64,000 nucleotides of DNA, from the NCBI RefSeq assembly GCF_014737315.1, contig NZ_JPUF01000002.1, forward strand, positions 1 through 64,000. The letters are read 5' to 3'. This stretch comes from Treponema zioleckii. Lineage in GTDB: Bacteria; Spirochaetota; Spirochaetia; Treponematales; Treponemataceae. The notes below the pieces were generated by a model. That model did not search any database. It saw only the letters and a list, made by a program, of their open reading frames with translations, and was not told where the DNA came from. Position numbers and translations under genes: made by a program. Positions 25,076 through 34,905 of this stretch are shown one piece after another. The stretch's first letter is position 1; the number at the start of each line of letters is the position of its first letter.

Positions 25076-25528
25076 TTATCTTCCGTGGGTAAATTCCACG
25101 CTTGTCACGTAATCTTCCCAATCGCCCGCCTCACTCTCGTGAATTCCGTTTTTTATGCGGACCTCGCATTCTTCAATCAAAGTTTCGTTTCCGCAAACAA
25201 GAGGATGCCATTCGGGCAAGGGCTTTTTTTCCCATAAAAGCCTGTACGCGCAGGTTTCGGGAAGCCAATCAAATTCGTTCACGTTCTTTTTTGTCAGGTG
25301 AATGCATTCAGGATTCACCTTGAATCGCTCGCCATAACAAGTGCACTTTCCGCTCCGCAAATCAAGATGATTGCAAGAGATGCGCGTATAATAAAGTCTT
25401 TCGTTGATTCCTCTCCCGTCAATGAACTTTCGGAAGCAGCAATTTCCGCAGCCATCACAAAGGGATTCCCATTCCTCATTATTCATTTCGAGCAAACTTT
25501 TTTTCTTCCAGAATTCTTTTTCAAGCAT
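25076..25528 (-). CDS. YcgN/UPF0260-type CxxCxxCC protein
   Basis: A 150-residue cytosolic protein with CDGCGNCC (about 24-31) and further cysteines (ISCNHLDLRSGKCTC, PECIHL, PETCAYRL). The Cys spacing, with 10 Cys in 150 residues, is that of the YkgJ/YcgN group and suggests a metal or Fe-S site. The length agrees with YcgN. The family function is not well established. Monocistronic. Confidence 0.9.
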   Translation of the reverse strand: MLEKEFWKKKSLLEMNNEEWESLCDGCGNCCFRKFIDGRGINERLYYTRISCNHLDLRSGKCTCYGERFKVNPECIHLTKKNVNEFDWLPETCAYRLLWEKKPLPEWHPLVCGNETLIEECEVRIKNGIHESEAGDWEDYVTSVEFTHGR

Positions 25529-25670
25529 TTAAAAATCTCCATTTCTATTATAAAGATATTTTCTAATTAAAGACATAATTCCAAAAAGTCGCTTTAGTGC
25601 AAAAATTGGCTTTACATTTAAAAAACGTTCTGTTTATCATAATTGATATAAGACTAAGGAGGAAAACATA

Positions 25671-26261
25671 ATGTTAAAAAAGGTATTAGCAATTTCGATT
25701 GCTCTCGTAATGGGCGCTTTCGCTTTCGCACAAACAACTGCAGACGGTGGAGCAACGCCTGCAAAATCCGGCAGCGTAAATGCAACTTGGGAATGGACAA
25801 AAATTCCTAAATCAAAAATCGGAACTGATGAATTCAATTTCAAAAAGCAAGTTAAGATCGAGCCAGTTGCAGGTTCAACAGGCGCACAGTTCGCTTTGGA
25901 AAAAGGTGCAGTAAAATTCAAGAAAGAAGAATACGTAGCTCTCTATCACGGAACAAAAGGTTCTTCAACTCTCGAATCTTTGATTACAAAACCTGGCGAC
26001 AGAAAAGCTGAATACTCAATCACAATCGATGACGCCGCAACAATCACTCTAACGCTCGCAGGAAACGGTTCAAAAGGCCCACAGCGATGTGCAGTTCTCG
26101 TAAAACTTGCTGCGGACGGAACACCAACACAGATTCTCGGAATCGACAACCTTTCTCAGGACGTAGCTCCAGTTGAAATTTCTTACGCAAACGCACCGGC
26201 AGGAACATACTACCTCTACGGAAACGGTTTCAGAATCGTTAAAGTTCAGTGTAAAAACTAA
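25671..26261 (+). CDS. Exported protein of unknown function
   Basis: A 196-residue protein with a signal peptide (1-19, AFAFAQT) and a good RBS (AAGGAGG). The mature part is beta-rich; its C-terminal half (about 100-195: ITIDDAATITLTLAGNGSKGPQRCAVLV, APAGTYYLYGNGFRIVKVQ) looks like a jelly-roll carbohydrate-binding or adhesive domain. Such exported domains are common in treponemes. It is followed by its own terminator. Specific ligand unknown. Confidence 0.8.
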   Translation: MLKKVLAISIALVMGAFAFAQTTADGGATPAKSGSVNATWEWTKIPKSKIGTDEFNFKKQVKIEPVAGSTGAQFALEKGAVKFKKEEYVALYHGTKGSSTLESLITKPGDRKAEYSITIDDAATITLTLAGNGSKGPQRCAVLVKLAADGTPTQILGIDNLSQDVAPVEISYANAPAGTYYLYGNGFRIVKVQCKN

Positions 26262-26306
26262 TTTAACTTTTTAAAAATAGTATTATAATAAGACAAGCCT
26301 TGTATA

Positions 26307-26341
26307 AAACCCGTGCAGGAAAGTTTTTCCAGCGCGGGTTT
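26307..26341 (+). terminator. Intrinsic terminator
   Basis: AAACCCGTGC pairs with GCGCGGGTTT (one mismatch), followed by TATTTTTT. It ends the 25671 gene and lies before uxaA. Confidence 0.8.
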
Positions 26342-26498
26342 ATTTTTTAGCAACCATCTGCAAATCCGAATTCATTTTAGAATCCACATTTATTTTTTCA
26401 AAAACCACGGATTTTTAAAAAATACCCTACATGATTTTACGTTTCCTTTTCTAATAATTAATATTATCATTTTTAAAATTACTCATACGAGGTATAAA

Positions 26499-28061
26499 AT
26501 GAGCAAAGTCGCAATCAGAATAAATTCTGCTGACATTGTTGCAGTTGCCCTCCAGCCTTTAACAAAAGGCACAACGGTAACTCTCGAAGCAATGGACAAC
26601 GTTCCGGAAGTTACGGTAACGCTTCAGGAAGACATTACAGCAGGTCATAAATTCGCGCTCAGAGACATAAAAAAAGATGAGCCAATCATAAAATACGGCT
26701 ATCCAATCGGAGCCGCAAAAGAAGAAATCAAAACAGGATTCCACGTACACACTCACAATATTCACACGCTTCTTTCAGAAAAATTTGAATACTCTTACAA
26801 CGAAGCGAACGCAAAAAAAGCTTACGATGACTGGTACAAAGAGACTGAATCTCTCAGAAAGAACGTACCGACCGTAAAAGTTTACAAACGCCCGGACGGA
26901 CGAGTCGGAAGCCGCAACGAGATTTGGATTGTCCCTCTCGTAGGCTGCGTCAACAAGATTTCTGAAACACTCGCAAACTGGGCAAACGGAAAATTCTTGG
27001 GCGGAGAACCTTCCCCAAAAGAAGACGGCGGACTTGAAGGCGTATTCACATGGACTCACCCTTACGGCTGCTCTCAGATGGGCGGAGACAAAGAGACTAC
27101 TGCAGTAATTCTCTCAGATCTCGTAAAGCACCCTAACGCCGGCGGAGTTCTCGTTGTTTCTTTAGGATGTGAAGAGAACAATATCCCGTATTTCAAGCAG
27201 TTTTTGGGCGAATACGACGAAAACCGCGTAAAATTTATGACGACGCAGGATTTCCAGAACGAACTTGAAGAAGGAAAAAAACTCCTTACAGAACTCGTTG
27301 ACTACGTTTCAAAATTCAAGCGTGAAGAAGCTCCACTTTCTGAAGTTGTACTTGGAATGAAGTGCGGAGGTTCAGACGGAATGAGCGGAATCACTGCAAA
27401 CGCATTGATTGGACGAATCTGTGACGCAATGACCGGAATGGGCGGAAAAGTAATGCTTACCGAAGTTCCAGAAATGTTCGGAGCAGAGCAGATGCTTATG
27501 AACCGCTGTGTAGACAAAAACCGATTCGACAGCACCGTAAAACTCATCAACGGATTCAAAGACTACTATGCACGACACAATCAAGTTTGTTACGAAAACC
27601 CTTCACCGGGAAACAAAGCCGGAGGAATCACAACGCTCGAAGACAAATCTTTAGGATGCGTTCAGAAAGGAGGAAAAGCACCTGTAACAGGCGTATTGAA
27701 GTACGGTGAACGCCTTACAGAAAAAGGCTTGACGCTTCTTGAAGGTCCGGGAAACGACATTGTTTCCACAACCGACATGACAGCAGCCGGAGCAAATATC
27801 ATCTTGTTCAGCACAGGTAGAGGAACGCCGCTTGGCGCCCCTGTACCAACAGTAAAAATCGCAACGAACCATCCGCTCGCCGAGAAAAAATCTGGCTGGA
27901 TAGACTTTGATGCAGCCCGACTTCTTGACGAACCAAGCGACAGCGTTCGTGACGCGCTCCTAAAACAAATCTGCGACATTGTTTCTGGCCGTTTGCAGAC
28001 CAAAAACGAACAAAATGGATACCGCGAAATCGCAATTTTCAAAGACGGCGTAACGCTGTAA
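26499..28061 (+). CDS. uxaA: Altronate dehydratase
   Basis: Dehydrates D-altronate to 2-keto-3-deoxygluconate in galacturonate breakdown. I chose the ATG at 26499, preceded by CGAGG. The longer in-frame start at 26313 would add 62 residues translated from intergenic DNA with a terminator. The 520-residue protein has the small SAF N-terminal domain (about 1-90) and the large UxaA domain with conserved GRVGSRNEIWIVPLVGCVN (about 129-147), TWTHPYGCSQMGG (about 184-196) and KCGGSDGMSGITANAL (about 288-303). uxaC follows about 490 bp later in the same direction. Confidence 0.93.
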   Translation: MSKVAIRINSADIVAVALQPLTKGTTVTLEAMDNVPEVTVTLQEDITAGHKFALRDIKKDEPIIKYGYPIGAAKEEIKTGFHVHTHNIHTLLSEKFEYSYNEANAKKAYDDWYKETESLRKNVPTVKVYKRPDGRVGSRNEIWIVPLVGCVNKISETLANWANGKFLGGEPSPKEDGGLEGVFTWTHPYGCSQMGGDKETTAVILSDLVKHPNAGGVLVVSLGCEENNIPYFKQFLGEYDENRVKFMTTQDFQNELEEGKKLLTELVDYVSKFKREEAPLSEVVLGMKCGGSDGMSGITANALIGRICDAMTGMGGKVMLTEVPEMFGAEQMLMNRCVDKNRFDSTVKLINGFKDYYARHNQVCYENPSPGNKAGGITTLEDKSLGCVQKGGKAPVTGVLKYGERLTEKGLTLLEGPGNDIVSTTDMTAAGANIILFSTGRGTPLGAPVPTVKIATNHPLAEKKSGWIDFDAARLLDEPSDSVRDALLKQICDIVSGRLQTKNEQNGYREIAIFKDGVTL

Positions 28062-28079
28062 AACATTCATAAACTTTCT

Positions 28080-28119
28080 AAAAGACTTCCTGAATCCATA
28101 CGGAGTAGGGGAGTCTTTT
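28080..28119 (+). terminator. Intrinsic terminator of uxaA
   Basis: AAAAGACTTCC pairs with GGGGAGTCTTTT, then a T-run. It lies about 20 bp after the stop. Confidence 0.75.
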
Positions 28120-28249
28120 TTATTTTCAATTTTATTTACCAATAATAAACTACCATTAGTTAGCTACAAAAAAAACTAACGTTTGTATGTTTCAAAATCT
28201 TTCTTATCCTATTCACGGTAAAATTCGAAAAATTAATGCCATTAACACT

Positions 28250-28324
28250 GTATCATTCTGAGATTAACTCAGAATCTCAAACTATAATGAAGAAGCTAGA
28301 TTCCGAATCGGGTTTGGGATGACA
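28250..28324. repeat. Dispersed palindromic repeat, degenerate copy D
   Basis: Starts TGTATCATTCTGAG..CTCAGAATC and ends GATTCCGAATCGGGTTTGGGATGACA. Same layout as copies A-C but with several mismatches. Confidence 0.55.
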
Positions 28325-28478
28325 TTTTTTGACATTTATAAACCAATTAGAATTACAAAAAAAACTATCATTCGTTAATTAATTTGAATTACAAAACTAA
28401 CGATAGTTATACTATCTACAAAATCATTTCTAAAATAACACAGAAAATCTCATCAAAACTGCTGAATCTGAAAAATTC

Positions 28479-28507
28479 TTGACATGTACAATCTGTTAAA
28501 ATAATAA
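28479..28507 (+). promoter_or_regulatory. Promoter of uxaC
   Basis: Perfect TTGACA (28479-28484), a 17-bp spacer and TAATAA (28502-28507), 42 bp before the ATG. The RBS is GGAG. Confidence 0.75.
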
Positions 28508-28548
28508 TAGAATGAGAGAATCTAATATTTTTTTGGAGTGAACAAAAA

Positions 28549-29958
28549 ATGAAAGCTTTTATGGATGAAAATTTCTTGCTTGAAACACCAACAGCACAGA
28601 AATTGTTTGCGGCTTGCAAAGACGAACCGCTTTGGGACTATCATTGTCACCTTATTCCATCACAGATTGCAGAGAACAAAAAATTCAAGAATCTCACAGA
28701 AATCTGGCTGGGCGGAGACCACTATAAATGGCGACAAATGCGCACTTACGGTGTTCCAGAGGAATACATCACAGGTGACAAACCTGATTACGAAAAATTT
28801 CTCAAGTGGGCAGAAACAATCGAGCACCTTATCGGAAATCCTCTCTATCACTGGACACACCTTGAGCTACAGAGATATTTCGGAATCACAGAGCCACTTA
28901 CAGTTGAATCTGCTCCTCGTATCTGGGAAAAAGCAAATGCAATGCTCCAAACAGATGAACTTTCTGTAAAAGGAATCTTTGAGAAATTCCACGTATACGC
29001 AGTTGGAACTACAGACGATCCAATCGATTCACTTGAGTACCACAAGGCTATTGCAGCCGGAACTGCACCAATCGGAAAAATCAGCACGCAGGTTCGCCCA
29101 TCATACCGCCCAGACAAAGCTCTCAACATCAATCTTCCAACTTTCAAAGATTACATCGCAAAATTGAGCGAAGTTTCAGGAATCAACATCAAAACATCTG
29201 ATGATATTATCAAAGCTCTTATAAAACGCCTTGATTTCTTCATCGAAAACGGATGTAAGGCTTCTGACCACGCCCTTGAATATCCGCCATGCAAAGTTGA
29301 CACAGACGCAAACATCGATGCGGTCGTTGCACGAGCATTGAACGGCGAAGTTATCAGCGAAGCTGAATCAGAGGCTTACAAAACAAAAGTTCTCGTAGCC
29401 CTCGGTCGCGCATACGCAGAACGAGGAATCGTTCAGCAGTGGCACATGAACGCTATCCGCGACAACAACAAGGCTATGTTCAAAAAACTTGGTCCAGACA
29501 CAGGATTCGACGGCTCTCACGACAAACCTCTCGCAGAAAATCTCGCAGGACTCCTTTCGCTTATCGAAGCAGCTGGCGGCACACCTAAAACAATTCTCTA
29601 TACGCTCAATCCAAAAGATTACTACTCAATCGGAACAATCATGGGTTGTTTCCAGGGAAGCGGAATAAAAGGAAAAATCCAGCTCGGTTCTGGATGGTGG
29701 TTCTGCGACCACAGAGACGGTATGGAGCAGCAGCTTAAGGTTCTCGGAAACCTCGGTATGATTTCTACATTCGTCGGAATGCTCACTGACTCTCGCTCAT
29801 TCCTTTCTTACTCTCGCCACGAATATTTCAGAAGAATTCTCTGTAATTTAATCGGTGGCTGGGTTGAAAACGGCGAATACCCGAACGATGAAAAAATGCT
29901 TACAAAAATCGTAAAAGACATCGCCTTCGGAAACATAAAAGCATATCTCGGTGACTAA
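28549..29958 (+). CDS. uxaC: Glucuronate isomerase
   Basis: Isomerises D-glucuronate and D-galacturonate to the keto forms, the first step of the Ashwell pathway. The 469-residue protein has the family's metal-binding start WDYHCHL (about 30-36), GTTDDPIDSLEYH (about 153-165) and the C-terminal LTDSRSFLSYSRHEYFRRILC (about 411-431). Together with uxaA it gives two of the steps to KDG. The uxaB step (tagaturonate reductase) is not in this window. Confidence 0.95.
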   Translation: MKAFMDENFLLETPTAQKLFAACKDEPLWDYHCHLIPSQIAENKKFKNLTEIWLGGDHYKWRQMRTYGVPEEYITGDKPDYEKFLKWAETIEHLIGNPLYHWTHLELQRYFGITEPLTVESAPRIWEKANAMLQTDELSVKGIFEKFHVYAVGTTDDPIDSLEYHKAIAAGTAPIGKISTQVRPSYRPDKALNINLPTFKDYIAKLSEVSGINIKTSDDIIKALIKRLDFFIENGCKASDHALEYPPCKVDTDANIDAVVARALNGEVISEAESEAYKTKVLVALGRAYAERGIVQQWHMNAIRDNNKAMFKKLGPDTGFDGSHDKPLAENLAGLLSLIEAAGGTPKTILYTLNPKDYYSIGTIMGCFQGSGIKGKIQLGSGWWFCDHRDGMEQQLKVLGNLGMISTFVGMLTDSRSFLSYSRHEYFRRILCNLIGGWVENGEYPNDEKMLTKIVKDIAFGNIKAYLGD

Positions 29959-29969
29959 AACCGAATAAA

Positions 29970-30011
29970 AAAAGAGCCATGAAAAGTTAAAAAGCTTTCC
30001 ATGGCTCTTTT
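29970..30011. terminator. Bidirectional intrinsic terminator
   Basis: A 12-bp stem AAAAGAGCCATG / CATGGCTCTTTT between uxaC (+) and the chemoreceptor (-). A-rich and T-rich flanks serve both directions. Confidence 0.9.
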
Positions 30012-30056
30012 CGTTTTATAAACTCTTCAACAAAAATCGGCAATCAAACCTTATTT

Positions 30057-32156
30057 TTAAACTTCAAACTTATCAATCTGATTTCCAATTGCTTCAATTG
30101 AACTTTCCATCTGATTAGAGAGCGTAGAAAGCGTTGCCCCGGTCTCATTGATTTTCATCGCGCCAATCGACATTTCATCCATGCCGCTCTTCATGCTGAA
30201 CGTTGCATTCTGCAAACTCTGGATTTCCTGCAAAATAGCCTTGTTTCCTTCGTTCATCTCGGCAGAAGCGCTTTTTACCACAGCAGAATTATCGTTTACC
30301 GTATGCAAAGCATCTACAATCTGCTGAGAACCAATCGTCTGCTCTTCCATAGCGGCCTTAATCTGCCTAACAAGCATATCAGTAGTTCTAATTCCGTCCG
30401 TAACGTCGTTAAATGCATCTCTTGACTCTCCAGAAGCCGAAACAATCGCGTTAATAGAATTCTGAATCTTATTAAGCTGCTCTCCAATCGTCTTAGACTG
30501 CTCGCCCGAAGTTTCAGAAAGTTTTCTGATTTCATCAGCAACAACAGAGAATCCTTTTCCGGCCTCGCCGGCATGAGCCGCCTCAATCGCGGCGTTCATG
30601 GCCAAAAGATTCGTCTGCTCCGCAATTGCAGAAATCGCCGTGTTCGCTTCCTTCAATCCTTCTGACTCTTGCTGAATCTGTGCAATTCGCTCCGTAACAT
30701 CATCCTGCTTTTTTGCACCGCTAACAGCTTGCTCTGCAAGATTTTCAAATGACTCAGCCATCTTTTCTACAGACGTATTTACAGATGTGATATTTCCAAT
30801 CATCTCTTCAACTGCAGAAGAAGCTTGCGAAACACTGCCAACCTGTTCACTAATAAGCCGGTTAAGAGACTCAATGTTCGAAGCAATCTCATTTACAGCT
30901 CCGGCCGTAGACTGAACGCTATCCGACTGAGCGTTAATATTTCGTCCCATATTCTGAATATTAGAAATGATTTCAGTAATCGAAGCGGCTGTATCTTCTG
31001 TTGAATTTCGCAAGTCTGTACCAGAATTTACAAGCGTCTCTTTTGTATCTTTTACGGATTTTATGATTTCCTGCAATTTTTCGACAAAGCGATTGAATCC
31101 ACGGACAACACGACCAATTTCATTGTTTGCTTTTTCAGCGTCGCCTGTAATCCTTTGTGTCAAATCTGCCTGACCACTTGCAATCGCCTCAATAGCTCCC
31201 TGAACTTGCTTTAACGGTTTTAGAGAACGATAGGTCGAAACACCGATTCCTAAAACGAGCACAAATCCTAAAATCAAACCTGCGCCAATCAAAACGCCAG
31301 CAATCTGCTTGGCAGTCGCATAAACCTGGGAATCATCAATTATGAATGCAAAGCCCCAGTCCGCATTCTCTACAGGCTGATAAGCCACGAATTTTTTTCC
31401 GTATTTTCCGGCGTTAATCCATGCAGTTCCTGTCTCACGACTTTTTAAAGCTGCAACAACGCCTTCCATGGCAGTTTCCATAACAGAAGTCTTTTCTTCA
31501 CCAGCATCTTTATCTGGATTAGAAGAAGCAATAATTCCACCTTGTGAGTTAAAAAGTACAGCGTAGCCAGTCTGTCCAATACGAATAGAGCTTACAAATT
31601 CTGTAAGTTTATCAACACCGACGACAGCACTATAACAGCCAACGGTTCTGCCATCAACTTTAGCTGCCTTCGTAACGTGAATAATCGTCGCACCTGTAGA
31701 TTTTGAAATTACAGGGTCATCTATATCAATATCATTTCCACGTTTTACAACGTTAAGAAAATAATCTCGGTCAATGACGTTCGTAATCTTGTTTTGGTCG
31801 TTATAAAAATCACCTTTTTCATCGATGTAACCAATTCGATCAAAATCAGGTGTTCGAGAAGACGCATGGGCAATAAGCCATTGCTGAATCTGCTCAGGAT
31901 CGGCAGTCTGAGTAATATCAGCTTCAGTATACATGCGCATTTGCTTTATATACTCGCTCAAACGGATGGAAACTACGTTTGTATATGCTTCCGTAATTTT
32001 TTTACAGTCCTCTTCGTAAGAATGAGCAATGGCTTTACGTGTAAAATGTGTTACTAGAGAAACTTGAAGTGTATTGAATACAACGATAATTAATAAAATA
32101 ATTCCAATAATAACAGCAACAAGTTTTCCTTGTCTTTTTTTCGATAAAGCGTTCAT
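30057..32156 (-). CDS. Methyl-accepting chemotaxis protein
   Basis: A 699-residue chemoreceptor. I chose the ATG at 32156; an in-frame TTG lies 6 bases upstream. It has TM1 (about 11-33), a large periplasmic double-Cache sensor (about 40-270, with [20 protein letters not shown] near 195-214), TM2 (about 278-300), HAMP, and a cytoplasmic signalling domain. The conserved tip is [22 protein letters not shown] (about 520-541). It couples ligand binding to CheA/CheW and flagellar motion. The ligand cannot be read. Monocistronic. Confidence 0.95.
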   Translation of the reverse strand: MNALSKKRQGKLVAVIIGIILLIIVVFNTLQVSLVTHFTRKAIAHSYEEDCKKITEAYTNVVSIRLSEYIKQMRMYTEADITQTADPEQIQQWLIAHASSRTPDFDRIGYIDEKGDFYNDQNKITNVIDRDYFLNVVKRGNDIDIDDPVISKSTGATIIHVTKAAKVDGRTVGCYSAVVGVDKLTEFVSSIRIGQTGYAVLFNSQGGIIASSNPDKDAGEEKTSVMETAMEGVVAALKSRETGTAWINAGKYGKKFVAYQPVENADWGFAFIIDDSQVYATAKQIAGVLIGAGLILGFVLVLGIGVSTYRSLKPLKQVQGAIEAIASGQADLTQRITGDAEKANNEIGRVVRGFNRFVEKLQEIIKSVKDTKETLVNSGTDLRNSTEDTAASITEIISNIQNMGRNINAQSDSVQSTAGAVNEIASNIESLNRLISEQVGSVSQASSAVEEMIGNITSVNTSVEKMAESFENLAEQAVSGAKKQDDVTERIAQIQQESEGLKEANTAISAIAEQTNLLAMNAAIEAAHAGEAGKGFSVVADEIRKLSETSGEQSKTIGEQLNKIQNSINAIVSASGESRDAFNDVTDGIRTTDMLVRQIKAAMEEQTIGSQQIVDALHTVNDNSAVVKSASAEMNEGNKAILQEIQSLQNATFSMKSGMDEMSIGAMKINETGATLSTLSNQMESSIEAIGNQIDKFEV

Positions 32157-32265
32157 AGGCAATTTTGCAATCCCATAAAAGTTTGAAAAAATATTACTCT
32201 CCTACATCAAAATCGACATAAAAAAGAAAATCTATTATCTCAATATTAAGGGATAGTCTCTAAAA

Positions 32266-32814
32266 TTACAAATTATTCTTTTTTAAATAATCAGAAACAG
32301 TCTTTTCAAGTTTGCTCCCACCGTCATTGGTGATTGAAAGTCCATTTTTTACATTTGCCTTCGGTTCAAGTTTTTTTATGCTGCCTACGCTACGTACAAG
32401 TCCGCTTCCGCCATTCGAGCAAATCGGAAGAACGGTTTTTCCAGACAAATCAATCTTGTCCAAGAGCGTGTAAAAATGCATTGGAATATCTCCCCACCAA
32501 AGAGGATAGGCAAGAATCACAATGTCATAATCATTAATGTTCGGCAGAGGTTCTTTAATTTTTGGGCGAGCATTAGATTTTTGAGCCTGCTGAGCCATAT
32601 TGAGGCAGTCATTATAATTAGACGGAGCAGGTTCTTCCAAAGTCAGTTCAAAAAGGTCTGCATTCGTTTTTTGCTGAATTAAATTTGCAATCTTCTTTGT
32701 ATTCCCGCTCCATGAATAATAAATTATTATCGTTTTTTCAGATGCCTGAGCAACAGCACTTCCAATCATCAAAAATGCAACTATCGCCGCCATAAAAATT
32801 GATTTTACTTTCAT
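32266..32814 (-). CDS. Exported flavodoxin-like protein
   Basis: A 182-residue protein with a signal peptide (about 1-24, SAVAQAS), then a flavodoxin domain. The FMN phosphate loop is YYSWSGNTKKIA (about 32-43), and AYPLWWGDIPMHFYTLLD (about 102-119) carries the typical WW/GD loop. Flavodoxins are usually cytosolic, so an exported one suggests an envelope redox role. The fold matches the flavodoxin_4 type found in gut bacteria. Confidence 0.88.
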   Translation of the reverse strand: MKVKSIFMAAIVAFLMIGSAVAQASEKTIIIYYSWSGNTKKIANLIQQKTNADLFELTLEEPAPSNYNDCLNMAQQAQKSNARPKIKEPLPNINDYDIVILAYPLWWGDIPMHFYTLLDKIDLSGKTVLPICSNGGSGLVRSVGSIKKLEPKANVKNGLSITNDGGSKLEKTVSDYLKKNNL

Positions 32815-32898
32815 AAATAAATCCTTGAATAAAGATTCTAAAACTCAATTTTCCAGTAACATAACGCCACTTTTTAGATTTGCCCCTCTCCAAAAAAA

Positions 32899-32942
32899 TA
32901 AGACTGTCCTGCAAGCCCCTTCGGAACTCATAGACAGTCTTA
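32899..32942 (-). terminator. Intrinsic terminator of the peptidyl-prolyl isomerase gene
   Basis: A 10-bp stem TAAGACTGTC / GACAGTCTTA, followed on the minus strand by TTTTTTT. It lies 10 bp after the gene end. Confidence 0.85.
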
Positions 32943-32951
32943 TCCTAAAAA

Positions 32952-34088
32952 CTATTTTGCGCTTACAACCTGAACGTCGAATGCAAGATATGCACCACCA
33001 GGAATGCCAGCCTGCGGAATACCGCGTGAACCGTAAGCCAATTCCGGCGGAATTACCATCTTTCGTGTCTCACCGACTTTCATGTCCTGAACCATAATGT
33101 CAAATCCAGGAATCATCTCGCCACCATTAGTCTTGAAAGAAAGTCCTTCATGTCCGCGAGGATCCATTCCCTGCGAAGCATCAAAAATCATTCCGCTCTG
33201 CAAGTAACCCTTATATTCAACAAAAACAGTCTTTCCCTTGCCGATTTTGTCTCCAGAACCTTCTTTAAGAACTTTAAAGTAGATTCCGTTAGCATTTTTC
33301 TCACAGCCCTCAGTGAACTCTGCAAGCTGTCTTTTTTTAGCTTCTTCGTTAGCCTTTTTAGCTTCGTCGCTAAGTCTGTTAAAATCAGCCTGAGCCGCTG
33401 TGAATTTCTCAGCATCCGCACCCTGTCGCACAATCGTAACTTTTACGATTTCGTCGCCCTGCTCAACTGCGTTTACGACTTTCTGGCTTTCTTCATCAAC
33501 GACCTCACCAAAAATAGTGTGTTTTCCGTTGAGCCAGTCAGTTGGAACATGCGTAATGAAGAACTGAGAACCATTCGTCTCAGGTCCAGCATTAGCCATT
33601 GCCAAGTAACCAGGTTTGTCAAATTTCAAATCATCACGGAACTCGTCTGTAAATCTGTATCCAGGACCGCCTGCACCTGTTCCCTGAGGGTCTCCACCCT
33701 GAATCATAAAATCTGCAATTACACGATGGAATTTAAGACCATCATAAAAAGGTTTTCCTTTGGCAGCATCGAGAGTTCCCTCTGCAAGGCCTACAAAGTT
33801 CGTTACAGTCAAAGGCGTTTTTTTATAAAAAAGTTCAAGATAGATCGAACCTTTAGAAGTTTCCATTACCGCAAAAACGCCCTCTTTTCCGTTAAGAACA
33901 CTCAAATCCATGTTTTTAGCTCCTTGTTTAGTTACAGCCGAAGCAGATGCCGAAGCAACCTCTTTTCCTACAGTTTTGGAAGGATTTTCTGCACTTGAAT
34001 CAGAAAGAGAATTTTTTTTATTCTCCTTGCAGCTTCCGAGCGCAAGAAAAGCACATCCCAACAACACAGCTGCCAGAATCTTTTTCAT
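32952..34088 (-). CDS. Cyclophilin-FKBP fusion peptidyl-prolyl isomerase, lipoprotein
   Basis: Catalyses cis-trans isomerisation of prolyl bonds to help fold exported proteins. The 378-residue lipoprotein has lipobox LGSC (Cys at about 20), a spacer, a cyclophilin domain (about 68-225, [27 protein letters not shown]) and a C-terminal FKBP domain (about 288-378, [35 protein letters not shown]). Dual cyclophilin-FKBP proteins are known in a few bacteria, spirochaetes included. It has its own terminator; the start has RBS AAGGAG. Confidence 0.92.
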   Translation of the reverse strand: MKKILAAVLLGCAFLALGSCKENKKNSLSDSSAENPSKTVGKEVASASASAVTKQGAKNMDLSVLNGKEGVFAVMETSKGSIYLELFYKKTPLTVTNFVGLAEGTLDAAKGKPFYDGLKFHRVIADFMIQGGDPQGTGAGGPGYRFTDEFRDDLKFDKPGYLAMANAGPETNGSQFFITHVPTDWLNGKHTIFGEVVDEESQKVVNAVEQGDEIVKVTIVRQGADAEKFTAAQADFNRLSDEAKKANEEAKKRQLAEFTEGCEKNANGIYFKVLKEGSGDKIGKGKTVFVEYKGYLQSGMIFDASQGMDPRGHEGLSFKTNGGEMIPGFDIMVQDMKVGETRKMVIPPELAYGSRGIPQAGIPGGAYLAFDVQVVSAK

Positions 34089-34116
34089 AATTACTCCTTA
34101 CGCCAAAGTCAAAAAA

Positions 34117-34905
34117 TTAAAACTGAAGCGTAAACCATTTATAAATTGCGTCTACACGCGCATTAAATGAACGGTTAAGCCGGCCTTCCAAAAATGGAAC
34201 ATTCGCATACTTAGCCTGAACAACCATATAAACCAAGAAATAATCTCCCTCATCAATTACGTCGAGATTGATTTTTAAATTTCCTTTTTTTACAGCCGTA
34301 ACAGGCCCATACTTTATCGGCTCAAAATTCGTAAAACAAACCGAAACCTCGTTCGCACGCTGACTATAATCAAGCTGATAGAAACAATCGCCAAACGAGT
34401 TGTCCTTCTGCAAACAGTAAAATCTTTTTCCGTCAGCAGACCCCGAAAGATTGTCAGGAATCGCAGTCTTGTCAGAAGGAGATTTTATGAGATTTGATTT
34501 GTGATACAAAGTCTCCCATTTTTTATCCCCGTTCGAATAATACTGCATTCCCTTCATCTTCGAAATTGAACGAATTATTTTTGAAACTGAATCCAATGAA
34601 GTGTCGCAAGTCGTCTTGTTTGAAGAATTTTTTACAAGAGTGTCTTTGCTCACATAAAAAAGATTCTCGCTCGTAAAAACAGGTTTGTCCGACGAAGACC
34701 AAGTTTTTACAGATTTTTTCGAAAGTTCCGTATTCGGTGTAAACGAAAACACAACTTTCTTGTCATCGTTAAAATTCTTCTGGATTTTTCCAGAGGATTT
34801 TACACTCTCAAGCAGCCCCTGAGACACAGAGGATTCACCCTGTGCACAAAATGTTGATAAAATGAGGAAAAATATCGAAGTTATGCACAGTTTTTTCACA
34901 TTCAT
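34117..34905 (-). CDS. Exported protein of unknown function
   Basis: A 262-residue protein with a signal peptide (about 1-22, FCAQGES). The mature part is basic and mixed alpha/beta, with MKGMQYYSNGDKKWETLYHKS (about 138-158) and a closing ARVDAIYKWFTLQF. The start overlaps the jag stop as TAATG, so it is probably co-translated with jag and yidC. That suggests a link to the envelope. Not recognised. Confidence 0.8.
   Translation of the reverse strand: MNVKKLCITSIFFLILSTFCAQGESSVSQGLLESVKSSGKIQKNFNDDKKVVFSFTPNTELSKKSVKTWSSSDKPVFTSENLFYVSKDTLVKNSSNKTTCDTSLDSVSKIIRSISKMKGMQYYSNGDKKWETLYHKSNLIKSPSDKTAIPDNLSGSADGKRFYCLQKDNSFGDCFYQLDYSQRANEVSVCFTNFEPIKYGPVTAVKKGNLKINLDVIDEGDYFLVYMVVQAKYANVPFLEGRLNRSFNARVDAIYKWFTLQF

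Larger units (their letters stand above)
28062..28548. other. uxaA-uxaC intergenic region
   Basis: About 490 bp without a gene. It contains the uxaA terminator, a degenerate copy of the palindromic repeat (28250-28324), three near-copies of an AACTATC(A/G)TTAGTT-like motif (28148, 28363, 28395) and the uxaC promoter. The repeated motif may be an operator for hexuronate regulation, which is a guess. Confidence 0.5.

Noticed and set aside
26313-26498. Longer uxaA start with 62 extra residues
   Set aside because: The added part runs through a terminator hairpin and non-coding-like DNA; the ATG at 26499 has an RBS and a normal family start.
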